A stretch of 64,000 bases of DNA from an uncultured Clostridia bacterium (GCA_947627725.1 CANQXE010000014.1:1-64000), one strand, 5' to 3'; shown: positions 10,696 through 20,143, counted from the first letter of the stretch. The notes: generated from the letters alone by a model not told the origin. Translations and numbers: made by a program.

Positions 10696-11532
10696 TTATT
10701 GTCCTAAATTACTGCGTTTATTAATATCGTAAAGAAGCGTGAAAGAAAATATTCCCAACATTATATAAGTGACAGATGAAAAGGTCACTTCGCCGAATAT
10801 ACCGCTGACACCCATTATAATCAATACAATTCTCGGAAGCGCAACAATACAGGACATAAACGTAAGCAAAACCGACGAAAAAACAAATACTCTCGTTGTA
10901 TTTTCCCCATTTTTATCCACGGCGCAAATCATACTGAAAAGGAAGCAAAGGGTAACACACAGTAAAATAAATTCACAAAAGACCTCAATATTAATTTTTA
11001 CATCAACAATCTGCACCATTATGCCGATTAGCTTGACAAAAGCCCAGGCAACAGGAGCAAAATGAAGAAATGTGAAATTTTTAAAATCGTAATTTTCATT
11101 TTTCTCCGACAACGCGAGCGTGAAAAAATAAAAGCTGCTTATCAGCGCAAGCACGCCTGAAATACCTATAAGAACAATATATGTATAATCAATGTAAAAT
11201 GAACTTGAGGCATAAGAAAAGCAGTTATATCCCTGGTGGATAAAATCATAAAAAAAAGAAATCGCCAACAAAACCGATGATAAAAAAATACCCGCTTTAC
11301 CTTTTTGGATATCAAAGGTTCGTGCTAAATTCTTTTTAAATACAGCGTAAAAAAAAGCAAAAATAAAGCCTAAGACAATTAACAAATAAACAATATATGA
11401 CGGAAAATCCAATAAAAATGAGCTTACGTCTTTACTATGCTCGCCGTAAAGCTGAAAAAAGTGCAAAACACAAGCAGCAATCACCGTTATTATTATCAAA
11501 AAAACCGGCAGCCTTGCTCTCGTCTTTCGCAC
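10696..11532 (-). CDS. Hypothetical multi-pass membrane protein
   Basis: Long ORF with ~7-8 hydrophobic segments; no family recognised. Confidence 0.6.
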   Translation of the reverse strand: MRKTRARLPVFLIIITVIAACVLHFFQLYGEHSKDVSSFLLDFPSYIVYLLIVLGFIFAFFYAVFKKNLARTFDIQKGKAGIFLSSVLLAISFFYDFIHQGYNCFSYASSSFYIDYTYIVLIGISGVLALISSFYFFTLALSEKNENYDFKNFTFLHFAPVAWAFVKLIGIMVQIVDVKINIEVFCEFILLCVTLCFLFSMICAVDKNGENTTRVFVFSSVLLTFMSCIVALPRIVLIIMGVSGIFGEVTFSSVTYIMLGIFSFTLLYDINKRSNLGQ

Positions 11533-11553
11533 TTTAGTATCTCCTCTTCCAAA

Positions 11554-12930
11554 TTATTTTTTCACTCGATTTCCGATATCGACAAACTTCTTTGAATAGC
11601 TTACACTCTTATAGGCAGGGCGCATAATCCTTCCTCCCGATGTAAGCTCCTCAAGCCTGTGAGCGCACCAGCCGGCAATTCTTGATGTGGCAAAAAGTGG
11701 CGTATACAAATCCTCGGGAATTCCGAGCACCTTATAAACAAGACCTGAATAAAGGTCAACATTCGCGCATATTGCCTTGTCAACGCCCTTAATTTCCGAA
11801 AAAATTTCAGGAGTCAGTGATTCAATATTTTCAAGCGTCTTGAATTCCTTTTCAAAGCCTTTTTCAAATGCGAGCTTTTTAGCGCTTTCCTTTAGTATCA
11901 CCGCACGCGGATCAGACTTGGTATATACAGCGTGACCCATACCGTAAATAAGCCCCGTACCGTCGCCCGCTTCTTTATTCAATATCTTCACAAGATAGTC
12001 CTTAACCTGTGACGGGTCTGTTGAATCAGGCAGATTTTCCATAATTTCATTCATCTGTGCAGCTACCCTTAGGTTAGCGCCGCCGTGACGGGGTCCCTTA
12101 AGCGAACCGAAGCCGGCAGTAATAGCCGAATATGTATCCGTACCGCTGGATGTCAAAACCCTTGTGGAAAAAGTTGAGTTATTTCCTCCTCCGTGGTCGG
12201 CATGGAGTATAAGACAGATATCAAGAAGCCGCGCCTCCTCGCGGGTAAACTTTTTATCGGCTCTCAGCTGATTTAAAATATACTCTGCCGTTGTCTGTTC
12301 CTTCCTGATAGGATGAAGGAACATCGTTTTATTGTAAAACGCACGGCGTTTAACCTGATAAGCGCTGTTCATAATGGTCGGCATCTGAGAAATAAGCTGA
12401 AGCGACTGACGAAGCACATTAGGAATGGAAATATCATCAGGATTTTCGTCAAAGGAATAAAGCATCATCACGCTTCTTGCCATTTTATTCATAATATCCT
12501 TTGACGGATTTTTCATAATCATATCTTCAATAAATTCGTCAGGGAGCGCTCTGCACTCGGCGATAACCTCACGCAGACTTATGAGCTGTTGTTCTGTGGG
12601 GAGCTCTCCGAAAAGCAGGAGCCATACTACCTCCTCATAACCAAAGCGGTCGTTATCAACACAGCTTTTAACTATATCATTTATGTCATAGCCTCTGTAC
12701 GAGAGCTTTCCGTCCTTCGGTATTCTTTCACCGTCAAGAATATAGTAACCCTCAACAGAACAGATACGTGTCAAGCCTGCCATAACTCCCGTACCATCAC
12801 TGTTTCTGAGACCTCTTTTAACGTGATATTTTTCATAATCCTCCTTCTTTATGGAGTTATTCTTGTCAAGCTCACCGCATAAACTTGAAAGGGCATCCAT
12901 TGAAATCGGGGAAATATAACTTGATGGCAT
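11554..12930 (-). CDS. gltA: Citrate synthase
   Basis: 'LILHADHGGGNNSTF', 'SLKGPRHGGAN', 'GMGHAVYTKSDPRA'. Confidence 0.93.
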   Translation of the reverse strand: MPSSYISPISMDALSSLCGELDKNNSIKKEDYEKYHVKRGLRNSDGTGVMAGLTRICSVEGYYILDGERIPKDGKLSYRGYDINDIVKSCVDNDRFGYEEVVWLLLFGELPTEQQLISLREVIAECRALPDEFIEDMIMKNPSKDIMNKMARSVMMLYSFDENPDDISIPNVLRQSLQLISQMPTIMNSAYQVKRRAFYNKTMFLHPIRKEQTTAEYILNQLRADKKFTREEARLLDICLILHADHGGGNNSTFSTRVLTSSGTDTYSAITAGFGSLKGPRHGGANLRVAAQMNEIMENLPDSTDPSQVKDYLVKILNKEAGDGTGLIYGMGHAVYTKSDPRAVILKESAKKLAFEKGFEKEFKTLENIESLTPEIFSEIKGVDKAICANVDLYSGLVYKVLGIPEDLYTPLFATSRIAGWCAHRLEELTSGGRIMRPAYKSVSYSKKFVDIGNRVKK

Positions 12931-13013
12931 AATGTTTCTCCTTCCATGCTCTATAAATAATCAATCAAGAGAAGATTGCTTTATTAAAAGAAATAGGGTA
13001 TTCATATCAAATA

Positions 13014-13042
13014 ATTATACATTTTATTTAATATAAAGTCAA
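13014..13042 (-). promoter_or_regulatory. Sigma-A-type promoter for citrate synthase
   Basis: Minus strand TTGACT-N17-TATAAT upstream of 11554-12930. Confidence 0.65.
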
Positions 13043-13054
13043 GGAGGTGAGATT

Positions 13055-13207
13055 ATGAAAAAAATACTAATTGTATACGTTGTAATGTTTGCGCTTACAA
13101 TTCTGATACCCGCAATTGTCTGCTTTACAAATACGGCAGTAAACAGTGAACAGGAGATGGTCACTATATTCCGGCAGTATATTAATTTAATTGGCTGTTA
13201 TCGGTAA
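13055..13207 (+). pseudogene. 50-codon ORF resembling the N-terminus of stage II sporulation protein D, truncated into the gerC 3' end
   Basis: RBS AAGGAGGTGA then MKKILIVYVVMFALTILIPAIVCFTNTAVNSEQEMVTIFRQYINLIGCYR*; signal-anchor plus 'VTIFR'; last codons are antisense to gerC. Confidence 0.4.
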
Positions 13208-14321
13208 TCTTTTTCATATGAGCGTTTGCGCTTATATACATATTAACCGTTTTAAAATAGGTGTCCCATTCATCAGCCACCTTATTATACGATTCCGGAC
13301 TGTCCTTTGCAAGATATTCGCCTATTCTCAGAGCGTCGCTGTTATTTTCACGGCAGGCGTTAAATCCATCCGTACACAGTCGTTTGATTTCCCCGCCTGC
13401 TTTTGAACAGATACTTTCAAGATTTTGTTCGGTAAGCTTTGTGATAATACCTTTTTCAATTTCATCTATCATTATCTGACAGTCAATATCCACAATAAAA
13501 TTTATATTGCCGTCAACAATATCAATCCTTTTTTTTATCTTAGGAGATGAAATACGAACTCCTACCCTGCCGATTTGCTCGTCATTAAATTCAATCATAC
13601 ACTCCTTTATCTTGCCTGACAGCATAAGAAATCCCATTGTTTCATCGTCATTTGTTACATAGACAAGCCTATCATTGCTGAAAAGTCCGATTCCGTTTGT
13701 TTCAACATTGTTCTTTTCTTTCTCCTTTTTCAGTATCGGCAGATAAATATCGGAGGTTTTATCTGATGCCATATTCAAAAGCTCGCTGACTGATACATAG
13801 GCGCTCACACCAGCGTCCTGACCGTTTTTTAAAAGATAAACCATATTTTCACACGGAACGCCCGCGTCATTTTCCTTGCTTTCAATAATATCCTTAGAGC
13901 TTTTATCCGCTATGCATACTGCCACATCAATACGTGAATCGGGCGAACGCAAAAAGTAATCAAGATTTTCCTTGAAGTTTGCTTCGGCAATTTCTCTGCT
14001 GAAAACAATAATTTTATTCTGACCGAAGAATAATTTTTTTGAAACGCTTTGCGTCAGATTTGAAACGGCGTCAACAATTGTGTCACCGTCCTCTTCGGTG
14101 TTATACGTTCTGTTGCCTTCAGGCGGTTCCGTGCTTGAAGCCGCTCCAAGCTTAAGTGTCTGAATGATAACATTTATCTTGTCATCCTTTGTTTCAATTC
14201 CCATTCCTTCAACAATGAGCAAATCCTTAAGATGAACAGTGTTCATACAACCGGACAGCATCGCAGCAATCAGGACGACACAAGCTATTACCTTAAAACT
14301 TTTCAACAAGTTCATCACCAT
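13182..14321 (-). CDS. gerC: Spore germination lipoprotein, Ger(x)C family
   Basis: Lipobox MLSGC; 'LLIVEGMGIETKDDKINV'; overlaps gerB. Confidence 0.88.
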   Translation of the reverse strand: MVMNLLKSFKVIACVVLIAAMLSGCMNTVHLKDLLIVEGMGIETKDDKINVIIQTLKLGAASSTEPPEGNRTYNTEEDGDTIVDAVSNLTQSVSKKLFFGQNKIIVFSREIAEANFKENLDYFLRSPDSRIDVAVCIADKSSKDIIESKENDAGVPCENMVYLLKNGQDAGVSAYVSVSELLNMASDKTSDIYLPILKKEKEKNNVETNGIGLFSNDRLVYVTNDDETMGFLMLSGKIKECMIEFNDEQIGRVGVRISSPKIKKRIDIVDGNINFIVDIDCQIMIDEIEKGIITKLTEQNLESICSKAGGEIKRLCTDGFNACRENNSDALRIGEYLAKDSPESYNKVADEWDTYFKTVNMYISANAHMKKITDNSQLN

Positions 14322-15348
14322 AATTTCTCTTTTTGAAAATCAATGTCAATATCGGAATTATTACGCAAAATACAACAAACGGTACAAAATTGATAACCTG
14401 CGAAACAGTATTGACCTGTAAAATTTCGGTAAAGAAAACTGCCACAGCAAGCGCTAAAACCGAAGAAATTATACTTTTTGTACTTTTTTTCATAGGACTG
14501 AATGCTATGCCGGAGCAATATATGAGCAAAACAGATTTAATAAATATACCGAATATCCAGAATGAAATATATAAAACATCTATCCGCTCAAACAAACCGA
14601 TTTTTGCTAACTGAAAAAGAGTGTAAATCGGGAAATCCTGCAACAGCGCCGCGTCACCCATAACGGCGTTGACAAAAAGAATCAGCACAAAAATCGTAAA
14701 AAAGGAGGCTATTACGGACCAGATATATGGTTTTATCGTCCTGCCGTTTACTTTTTTGGAAAGGCATAAAAACAGTGCTATCTCTGTGGAATCCCCCGTA
14801 ATTGTTAAGGTATTTTTTAAAATCTCATTATTGGTGTTTGTAATAACCGGATAAAGATTAATCTCCTGATAATTTTTAGCATTTAAAAAAAGCGCGGCAA
14901 GAATTGAAACAACCAGCAGGGCAAACCCGAATGCCGAGAATCTGGACAATCCCTCTATGCCGAGATACGCTCCGTAAAATGCACAAGCCGCAACGATTAC
15001 TGAATATATTAACGCCTGCGAATTAGGATTGAGCGTGGTAGACGCGAAATATGAGAATTTACTGATATTTACTCCAGCTACAAATATGAAATAGAGCGAA
15101 TAAAAGAAGCCTACCCACTTGATATCAAAAGGACTTTTATGCTTCGTATAGCAATAAATTGCGGGAAGTGATAAAAGCAGAGTGATACCCAAAGACAATA
15201 TAATACTTATTAATATATCCGTTGTCATCAGACCTACCGAAGCCGACTGAACACTCGTCATACTGACTACTATCCTGCTGATATAAAGCAGAAAAAATAT
15301 ACTTATCGGCGCTATCCTATCCCTTTTTGCCTGTGTCAATATCTGCAC
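14293..15348 (-). CDS. gerB: Spore germination permease, GerAB family
   Basis: 10-TM endospore germination permease pattern; located between gerA and gerC. Confidence 0.88.
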   Translation of the reverse strand: MQILTQAKRDRIAPISIFFLLYISRIVVSMTSVQSASVGLMTTDILISIILSLGITLLLSLPAIYCYTKHKSPFDIKWVGFFYSLYFIFVAGVNISKFSYFASTTLNPNSQALIYSVIVAACAFYGAYLGIEGLSRFSAFGFALLVVSILAALFLNAKNYQEINLYPVITNTNNEILKNTLTITGDSTEIALFLCLSKKVNGRTIKPYIWSVIASFFTIFVLILFVNAVMGDAALLQDFPIYTLFQLAKIGLFERIDVLYISFWIFGIFIKSVLLIYCSGIAFSPMKKSTKSIISSVLALAVAVFFTEILQVNTVSQVINFVPFVVFCVIIPILTLIFKKRNYGDELVEKF

Positions 15349-16783
15349 CTCTCAATTTATTTACACGCACTTTTCGTTTTGATAATTTAAGCCATGTTTC
15401 CCTGTAGAATATATCGCCGAGCGAATGCGTATCAAGCGGTGATATAGGAGATGAAAGGGGAACACCAAACGGGTCAAGCGAGCAGATATTTATAAATATA
15501 ATACCTGCGCCGAATATAATTCCGTACACGCCAAACATTCCGCCTAATAATATAAATATAAATCTTAAAACGGACACGCTTTCATATAACGGATACACGA
15601 CATATGAGGATATCGCGGTCATCGCTATTACCACAAGCATCGGCGCGCCTATAATTCCTGCCGTTACGGTAGTTTCTCCGATTATAATACCGCCGATTAT
15701 TGAAACAGCGTGACCTATAGCCTTCGGCAGTCTTATTCCCGCCTCTCTCATAATTTCATAAAGTATTAAAAGCATTATAGCTTCCGTCATTAATGAAAAC
15801 GGAGTCGTTATTTCCTCTGACGCAATCGTGTATAAAAGATTTGTCGGTATCAGCTCCTGATGAAAGGTTCCTACCCCGACATATATTCCGGGGAGAAAAA
15901 TGGAAATAAGAAAGCTGAAATACTTTAACGCTCTTATAAAACCGCTGTGAAACGGCGGGCTGTCATAATCGTCAACCGACTGAAAATTATCACTGAAAAG
16001 ATAAGGCAGATAAATTACAAACGGGGTACCCTCCACCATTATAATAACTCTGCCCTCAAGGAGCTTTGAAACCGCGGTATCAGGGCGCTCGGTATTTCCT
16101 ACGCAGGAAAAAAACGATTTAATATCCGTATCAACAAACGGTACAAGCTCCCCGTAATCAACAACCGTATTGAAATTAGCTGCTTTCAGCCTGTGCTCAA
16201 CCTCTCTTACAAGCTCCTCATCAGCGCGGTTATCAATATAGGCGATGACGACAGGGGTGTTTGCCGCTGTGCCTAATTTTATCTGTTTAAATTTTAGATG
16301 GTGGGTTTTAAGCCTTTTTCTTAAAAGCGCCTTGTTATCATTAAGCGCCTCAATAAAGCACTCCTTCGCGCCTTTTACGTTGCTCTCGTTTGACGGCTCG
16401 TCTACCGAACGCCTTGCCCAACCCTGGATACCGAATACAAGCGCTCTGTTACAGCCGTCAAGCACAAACACACAGAAGCCGCTCATTAAAAAATAGTAGC
16501 AGTCCTGAAATGTTGTTGCTTCATTAAGCTCAACGGAATTAACAACGCTGAGCTTAATCTGATTCAGCAAATCATTATTGTTGTTAAATTCAAGTTTTCT
16601 TTCAAGTATTGGTGATGTTACCATCTGTGAAAGCTGGAGCGAATTAATCAACCCGTCCATTGCACAGAAAAATCCTTTTTCACCGCAGATTACCGCCTCA
16701 CGCAAAAGAAAATCGGAACAGTCCTTAAAATCATCCTTGAATCTTTTTTTATTGCTATCATAATCTGGATACAAATTATCCAT
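15317..16783 (-). CDS. gerA: Spore germination protein, GerAA family
   Basis: 'VEGTPFVIYLPYLFSDNFQSVDDYD', 'FLPGIYVGVGTFHQELIPTNLL', 'REAGIRLPKAIGHAVSIIGGIIIGE'. Confidence 0.93.
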   Translation of the reverse strand: MDNLYPDYDSNKKRFKDDFKDCSDFLLREAVICGEKGFFCAMDGLINSLQLSQMVTSPILERKLEFNNNNDLLNQIKLSVVNSVELNEATTFQDCYYFLMSGFCVFVLDGCNRALVFGIQGWARRSVDEPSNESNVKGAKECFIEALNDNKALLRKRLKTHHLKFKQIKLGTAANTPVVIAYIDNRADEELVREVEHRLKAANFNTVVDYGELVPFVDTDIKSFFSCVGNTERPDTAVSKLLEGRVIIMVEGTPFVIYLPYLFSDNFQSVDDYDSPPFHSGFIRALKYFSFLISIFLPGIYVGVGTFHQELIPTNLLYTIASEEITTPFSLMTEAIMLLILYEIMREAGIRLPKAIGHAVSIIGGIIIGETTVTAGIIGAPMLVVIAMTAISSYVVYPLYESVSVLRFIFILLGGMFGVYGIIFGAGIIFINICSLDPFGVPLSSPISPLDTHSLGDIFYRETWLKLSKRKVRVNKLRGADIDTGKKG

Positions 16784-16909
16784 ATTTATCACCACATATA
16801 CTTTCTGCATAATTACTGCGGTTATTCACAAAAATAATATTGATTAAAAAAAAACACACAATAAACGATGAACTGTGCGTTTTTTTAAATCATTATTTTC
16901 AGAAGGGCT

Positions 16910-17593
16910 GTGAAAATCAGTATGGCAATTAATTTTATAAGAGCAATAATAATTTATATATTTATCATTATAGCCGTAAGGCTTATGGGTAAACGGCAGG
17001 TTGGCGAATTAAAACCGCACGAGCTTGTCATTACAATTCTTTTAAGCGCCGTAGCGGTTATACCGCTTGAGGAAAATTCGATGCCGCTTGCTAACTGTCT
17101 TGTGCCGATACTTCTTTTTATAAGTATGGAAATCATCGTATCCGTCATTTCAATGAAAAGCCTGTGGTTCAGAAATCTTCTTCAGGGCAGACCTATATTT
17201 ATAATCAGAAAGGGCAAGCTTGACCAGAAAAAGCTAAAGGAAATGAGGTTTACCATTGACGACGTTATAGACGCGTTAAGACAAAAGGATATATTTGATT
17301 TATCAGAAGTGGAGGACGCCATTATTGAAACAAACGGCACCATATCCGTTTTGCCAAAGGCGGAATACAAGCCCCTCACACCGAATGACGTAAATATTCC
17401 CGCAGAAAATAACGGTATGCCGATAACTATTGTTATGGACGGAAAGCCGGTCAACGAATATTTTAATGAATATAAAATAAATGACAGTGAAATAGAGCTT
17501 ATCATAAAAAATGAAAACAAAGAGGTAAGCAGGATTATGCTGCTTACTATTGACGATAACGGTAATACATTTTTAATAGAGAAGGAATCATAA
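16910..17593 (+). CDS. DUF421 (YetF/YcaP-like) membrane protein
   Basis: 'AVRLMGKRQVGELKPHELVITILLSAVAVIPLE'; GTG start, Met at 16922 possible. Confidence 0.85.
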   Translation: MKISMAINFIRAIIIYIFIIIAVRLMGKRQVGELKPHELVITILLSAVAVIPLEENSMPLANCLVPILLFISMEIIVSVISMKSLWFRNLLQGRPIFIIRKGKLDQKKLKEMRFTIDDVIDALRQKDIFDLSEVEDAIIETNGTISVLPKAEYKPLTPNDVNIPAENNGMPITIVMDGKPVNEYFNEYKINDSEIELIIKNENKEVSRIMLLTIDDNGNTFLIEKES

Positions 17594-17971
17594 ATGAAAA
17601 GAATTTATATTGCGGTTTTATTTTTAGCGGTCGCGGTATCGCTTTGTATTTTTGAGCAGTATACCGTTTCAAGCGCATACAGGGAAACCACAGAGTATTT
17701 AAACACGGCGATTGAGGAAGTGGAAAAAGAGGACTACGAAAGCGCGAAAAGGACCTGCGGAAATTTAAGAGACTACTGGTCGCAGAAGCAAAAATATATG
17801 GCGGCAATGATAGACCACGGTTCACTTGACGACACAAGTATAACAATATTAGCTCTTGAAGAGCTGGCGGATGCCGAAAGCGACAGCCTTGAGGACGAAC
17901 TGATAACGGCTAAAAACCAAATAAAATCTATTTACGATAATCAAAAAATCACCTTTGGAAATGTGTTTTAA
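17594..17971 (+). CDS. DUF4363 family protein
   Basis: Signal/anchor plus 'YESAKRTCGNLRDYWSQKQKYMAAMIDH'; directly follows the DUF421 gene. Confidence 0.75.
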   Translation: MKRIYIAVLFLAVAVSLCIFEQYTVSSAYRETTEYLNTAIEEVEKEDYESAKRTCGNLRDYWSQKQKYMAAMIDHGSLDDTSITILALEELADAESDSLEDELITAKNQIKSIYDNQKITFGNVF

Positions 17972-18005
17972 AATCATAACCACCCATTAAATACAATAGT
18001 AAAAT

Positions 18006-18046
18006 AAAGGTAGACATATGGAAAGCCACCATGTATCTACCTTTTT
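18006..18046. terminator. Intrinsic terminator
   Basis: AAAGGTAGACATATGG-AAAG-CCACCATGTATCTACCTTTTT. Confidence 0.75.
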
Positions 18047-18207
18047 CATATGCTAAAATATTATGTAAGGTATGGTTATGAAAAAAGGACAAAAGAAACG
18101 AATATGGGCTAGAGAACAAAATTAGAAATTATAGGTAAAACCTATGTATTGTATTGTTTAAACATTTCTTTTGAACATTTTTAACCATCGCTCTTAAAAA
18201 ATAATTT

Positions 18208-18402
18208 TTAAAGAAGATCATTATTAATAATATCAACTAGTTTTTTGCCGATTTCTTGTGTTATATGTACTGTGTCATGCGTTGTTGTTCGAATTATTAA
18301 TACATTATCTACAATTTCATATGTTGCAATGCTATCAACAACACCATTTAATGTCGTTTCTTCAAGACCGGTGTGTCTTTCTAATCGAGTTATAACTGAC
18401 AT
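18208..18402 (-). CDS. Small hypothetical protein (64 aa)
   Basis: ORF with AGGAG-like upstream sequence; no family recognised. Confidence 0.45.
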   Translation of the reverse strand: MSVITRLERHTGLEETTLNGVVDSIATYEIVDNVLIIRTTTHDTVHITQEIGKKLVDIINNDLL

Positions 18403-18485
18403 AAAATCTCCTCATTGAAATAGTTAATCTGTTTTCGTAAACATTATAAATATAAGAGATGATAATTCTTATCAATTAAAAATTA

Positions 18486-19013
18486 TCAATCGCAGCATAA
18501 TGGACAGTAGTAAAAACAATCCTTATATTTTAAGGTTTGACCATAGCTATTTGTTCCTGCACTTTGATTAGGATTTACATGAATCACCTCAGCATCAAAA
18601 GTATTTGCAACTTTTTGACAACAAGTTTTGCTTTTATGCATATATCCGTCAACTTTTACGCTGGCTGCACTATAAGATGGAAGTTTGGCTACATAGTATG
18701 AAGAAAACCAATCATTATAAAAAGGAGCCAAGATAAGAAAAATTGGGATAAGCACACTAACAATCTTCAACAAAGCACTGTTGGTCTTTTTTCTTTGCAC
18801 TGTAGGTTGTGAGTTGCTTTCCGTTAAGGTATCCATATTTTTATTTACAGTTGGCTGGGTATTACTGCAATATGAACATGGCTCCTCGCTAATCATATTT
18901 CCGCAATTTGAGCATCTCCACTTATGAGTGATAACAGGCGCCCCACATTTAGGACAACGTGCCGCCTTGTCGGATATTTCGGCTGAACACTCCGAACATT
19001 TTATCAATGCCAT
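18486..19013 (-). CDS. Zinc-ribbon membrane protein
   Basis: 'CSECSAEISDKAARCPKCGAP' and 'CSNCGNMISEEPCSYC' plus one TM; RBS GGAGG fits Met at 19013. Confidence 0.7.
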   Translation of the reverse strand: MALIKCSECSAEISDKAARCPKCGAPVITHKWRCSNCGNMISEEPCSYCSNTQPTVNKNMDTLTESNSQPTVQRKKTNSALLKIVSVLIPIFLILAPFYNDWFSSYYVAKLPSYSAASVKVDGYMHKSKTCCQKVANTFDAEVIHVNPNQSAGTNSYGQTLKYKDCFYYCPLCCD

Positions 19014-19075
19014 ACTTGGCATCCTCCTTTACTATAATAATAAAACTTATTAACAATAAATCGCAAAAAGAGCAT

Positions 19076-19444
19076 TTAATGACTCGTTATTGTTGCCACG
19101 ATACTTCCGCTTGCTCTGTCAAACTCAATATGCATTTCACTTTTTTTACCGGGTAAAACTCTAACTAAAGTTGACCTTATAGAACATTTTAGTTCAACAT
19201 TTGTAGGCTTTGTAATTGGAAATTCTCTTGTTTTAGCTTTATAGCCGACATCACCGACCAGTTTTCCATCAAAATAAATCCTGACGCTGGGCTTGACAAG
19301 AAACCAACCTGTATAGCCATATATAACCAACGAACCGTCTACATTTTGTGATGATTTACCACGAATCGGATATCCGCAATGAATACAGTCTTCTGCCTTG
19401 TCAGATACATTTTGCCCACATTCCGGGCAACTAATTAACGCCAT
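19076..19444 (-). CDS. Zinc-ribbon protein
   Basis: 'CPECGQNVSDKAEDCIHCGYPI' followed by a beta-rich domain; start overlaps the stop of the JAMM-like gene. Confidence 0.7.
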   Translation of the reverse strand: MALISCPECGQNVSDKAEDCIHCGYPIRGKSSQNVDGSLVIYGYTGWFLVKPSVRIYFDGKLVGDVGYKAKTREFPITKPTNVELKCSIRSTLVRVLPGKKSEMHIEFDRASGSIVATITSH

Positions 19445-19744
19445 ATTTAATATACTCCCATATTTTTTCTATATAAAAGCTGACTCCACCGCCTGAAAGC
19501 TTTTCTCCTGTAGGATAATGACTGTGGCAAATACCATAAAATTCTATTCCCTTTTCTGCCCAATCAAATATTATTTCATTATCATTTTGGTGTTAGGAGT
19601 ATATTTTCCATATTCTCCTTTGCCGCTGTCTAAAATATATTTTGTTATTACGCCTGATGTTCCCCCTAAAATACCGCCTGTTTCAATTGGGGTATTTGGA
19701 AAATCTAAAATAATACTGTTAAAAATTTCACTTTTTATTTTCAT
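19431..19744 (-). pseudogene. Frameshifted JAMM/MPN (JAB, Mov34-like) metalloprotease
   Basis: Frame 1 MKIKSEIF...ETGGILGGTSGVITKYILDSGKGEYGKYTPNTK; frame 2 continues DNEIIFDWAEKGIEFYGICHSHYPTGEKLSGGGVSFYIEKIWEYIKYGVN*. One missing A in an AAAA run separates them. Confidence 0.7.
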
Positions 19745-19770
19745 AATTATTTTAAAAATAAATATCTTAT

Positions 19771-19836
19771 TAAATACATCATATGATGTATTTATATTAC
19801 AACATATGATGTATTTTGTCAACAACAAATGTTGTA
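19771..19836. promoter_or_regulatory. Three palindromic operator-like sites in a divergent intergenic region
   Basis: TAAATACATCATATGATGTATTTA (24-nt perfect palindrome), ATTACAACATATGATGTATT, and ACAACAAATGTTGT; centres 23 bp apart. Confidence 0.65.
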
Positions 19837-19865
19837 TTGTGTCATAATAATACTGAGGTGTTTTT

Positions 19866-20090
19866 ATGCAGTATTATCGAAGAATCAGAGATTTGCGAGA
19901 AGACAGGGATTTAACACAGGACCAAATCGTGAAAATATTGAATATGCATAAAACAACATACACAAATTATGAGCAGGGAAAAAGAGAACCGCCATTTGAT
20001 TTTATAATTAAGCTTGCAAAAATCTATGATGTATCCATTGATTATATCGCGGGATTGACAGATGAGCCTAAGTCCTACAAAAATAAATAG
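19866..20090 (+). CDS. XRE-family HTH transcriptional regulator (74 aa)
   Basis: 'IRDLREDRDLTQDQIVKILNMHKTTYTNYEQGKREPPFDFIIKLAKIYDVSIDYIAGL'. Confidence 0.92.
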   Translation: MQYYRRIRDLREDRDLTQDQIVKILNMHKTTYTNYEQGKREPPFDFIIKLAKIYDVSIDYIAGLTDEPKSYKNK

Positions 20091-20113
20091 TTACAAAAAT
20101 TAAATAATATACA

Positions 20114-20143
20114 AACAGGGCTGAGATTTTTCTCAGCCCTGTT
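20114..20143. terminator. Intrinsic terminator, likely bidirectional
   Basis: AACAGGGCTGAGA-TTTT-TCTCAGCCCTGTT. Confidence 0.85.

Noticed and set aside
16846-16890. Terminator-like hairpin AAAAAACACACA...TGTGCGTTTTTT
   Set aside because: Imperfect and lies between divergent gene starts, where a terminator is not expected.
19571-19600. Programmed -1 frameshift in the JAMM-like gene
   Set aside because: The site (ACC AAA ATG) does not fit a standard X-XXY-YYZ slippery heptamer and no downstream stimulatory structure is evident; deletion is simpler.
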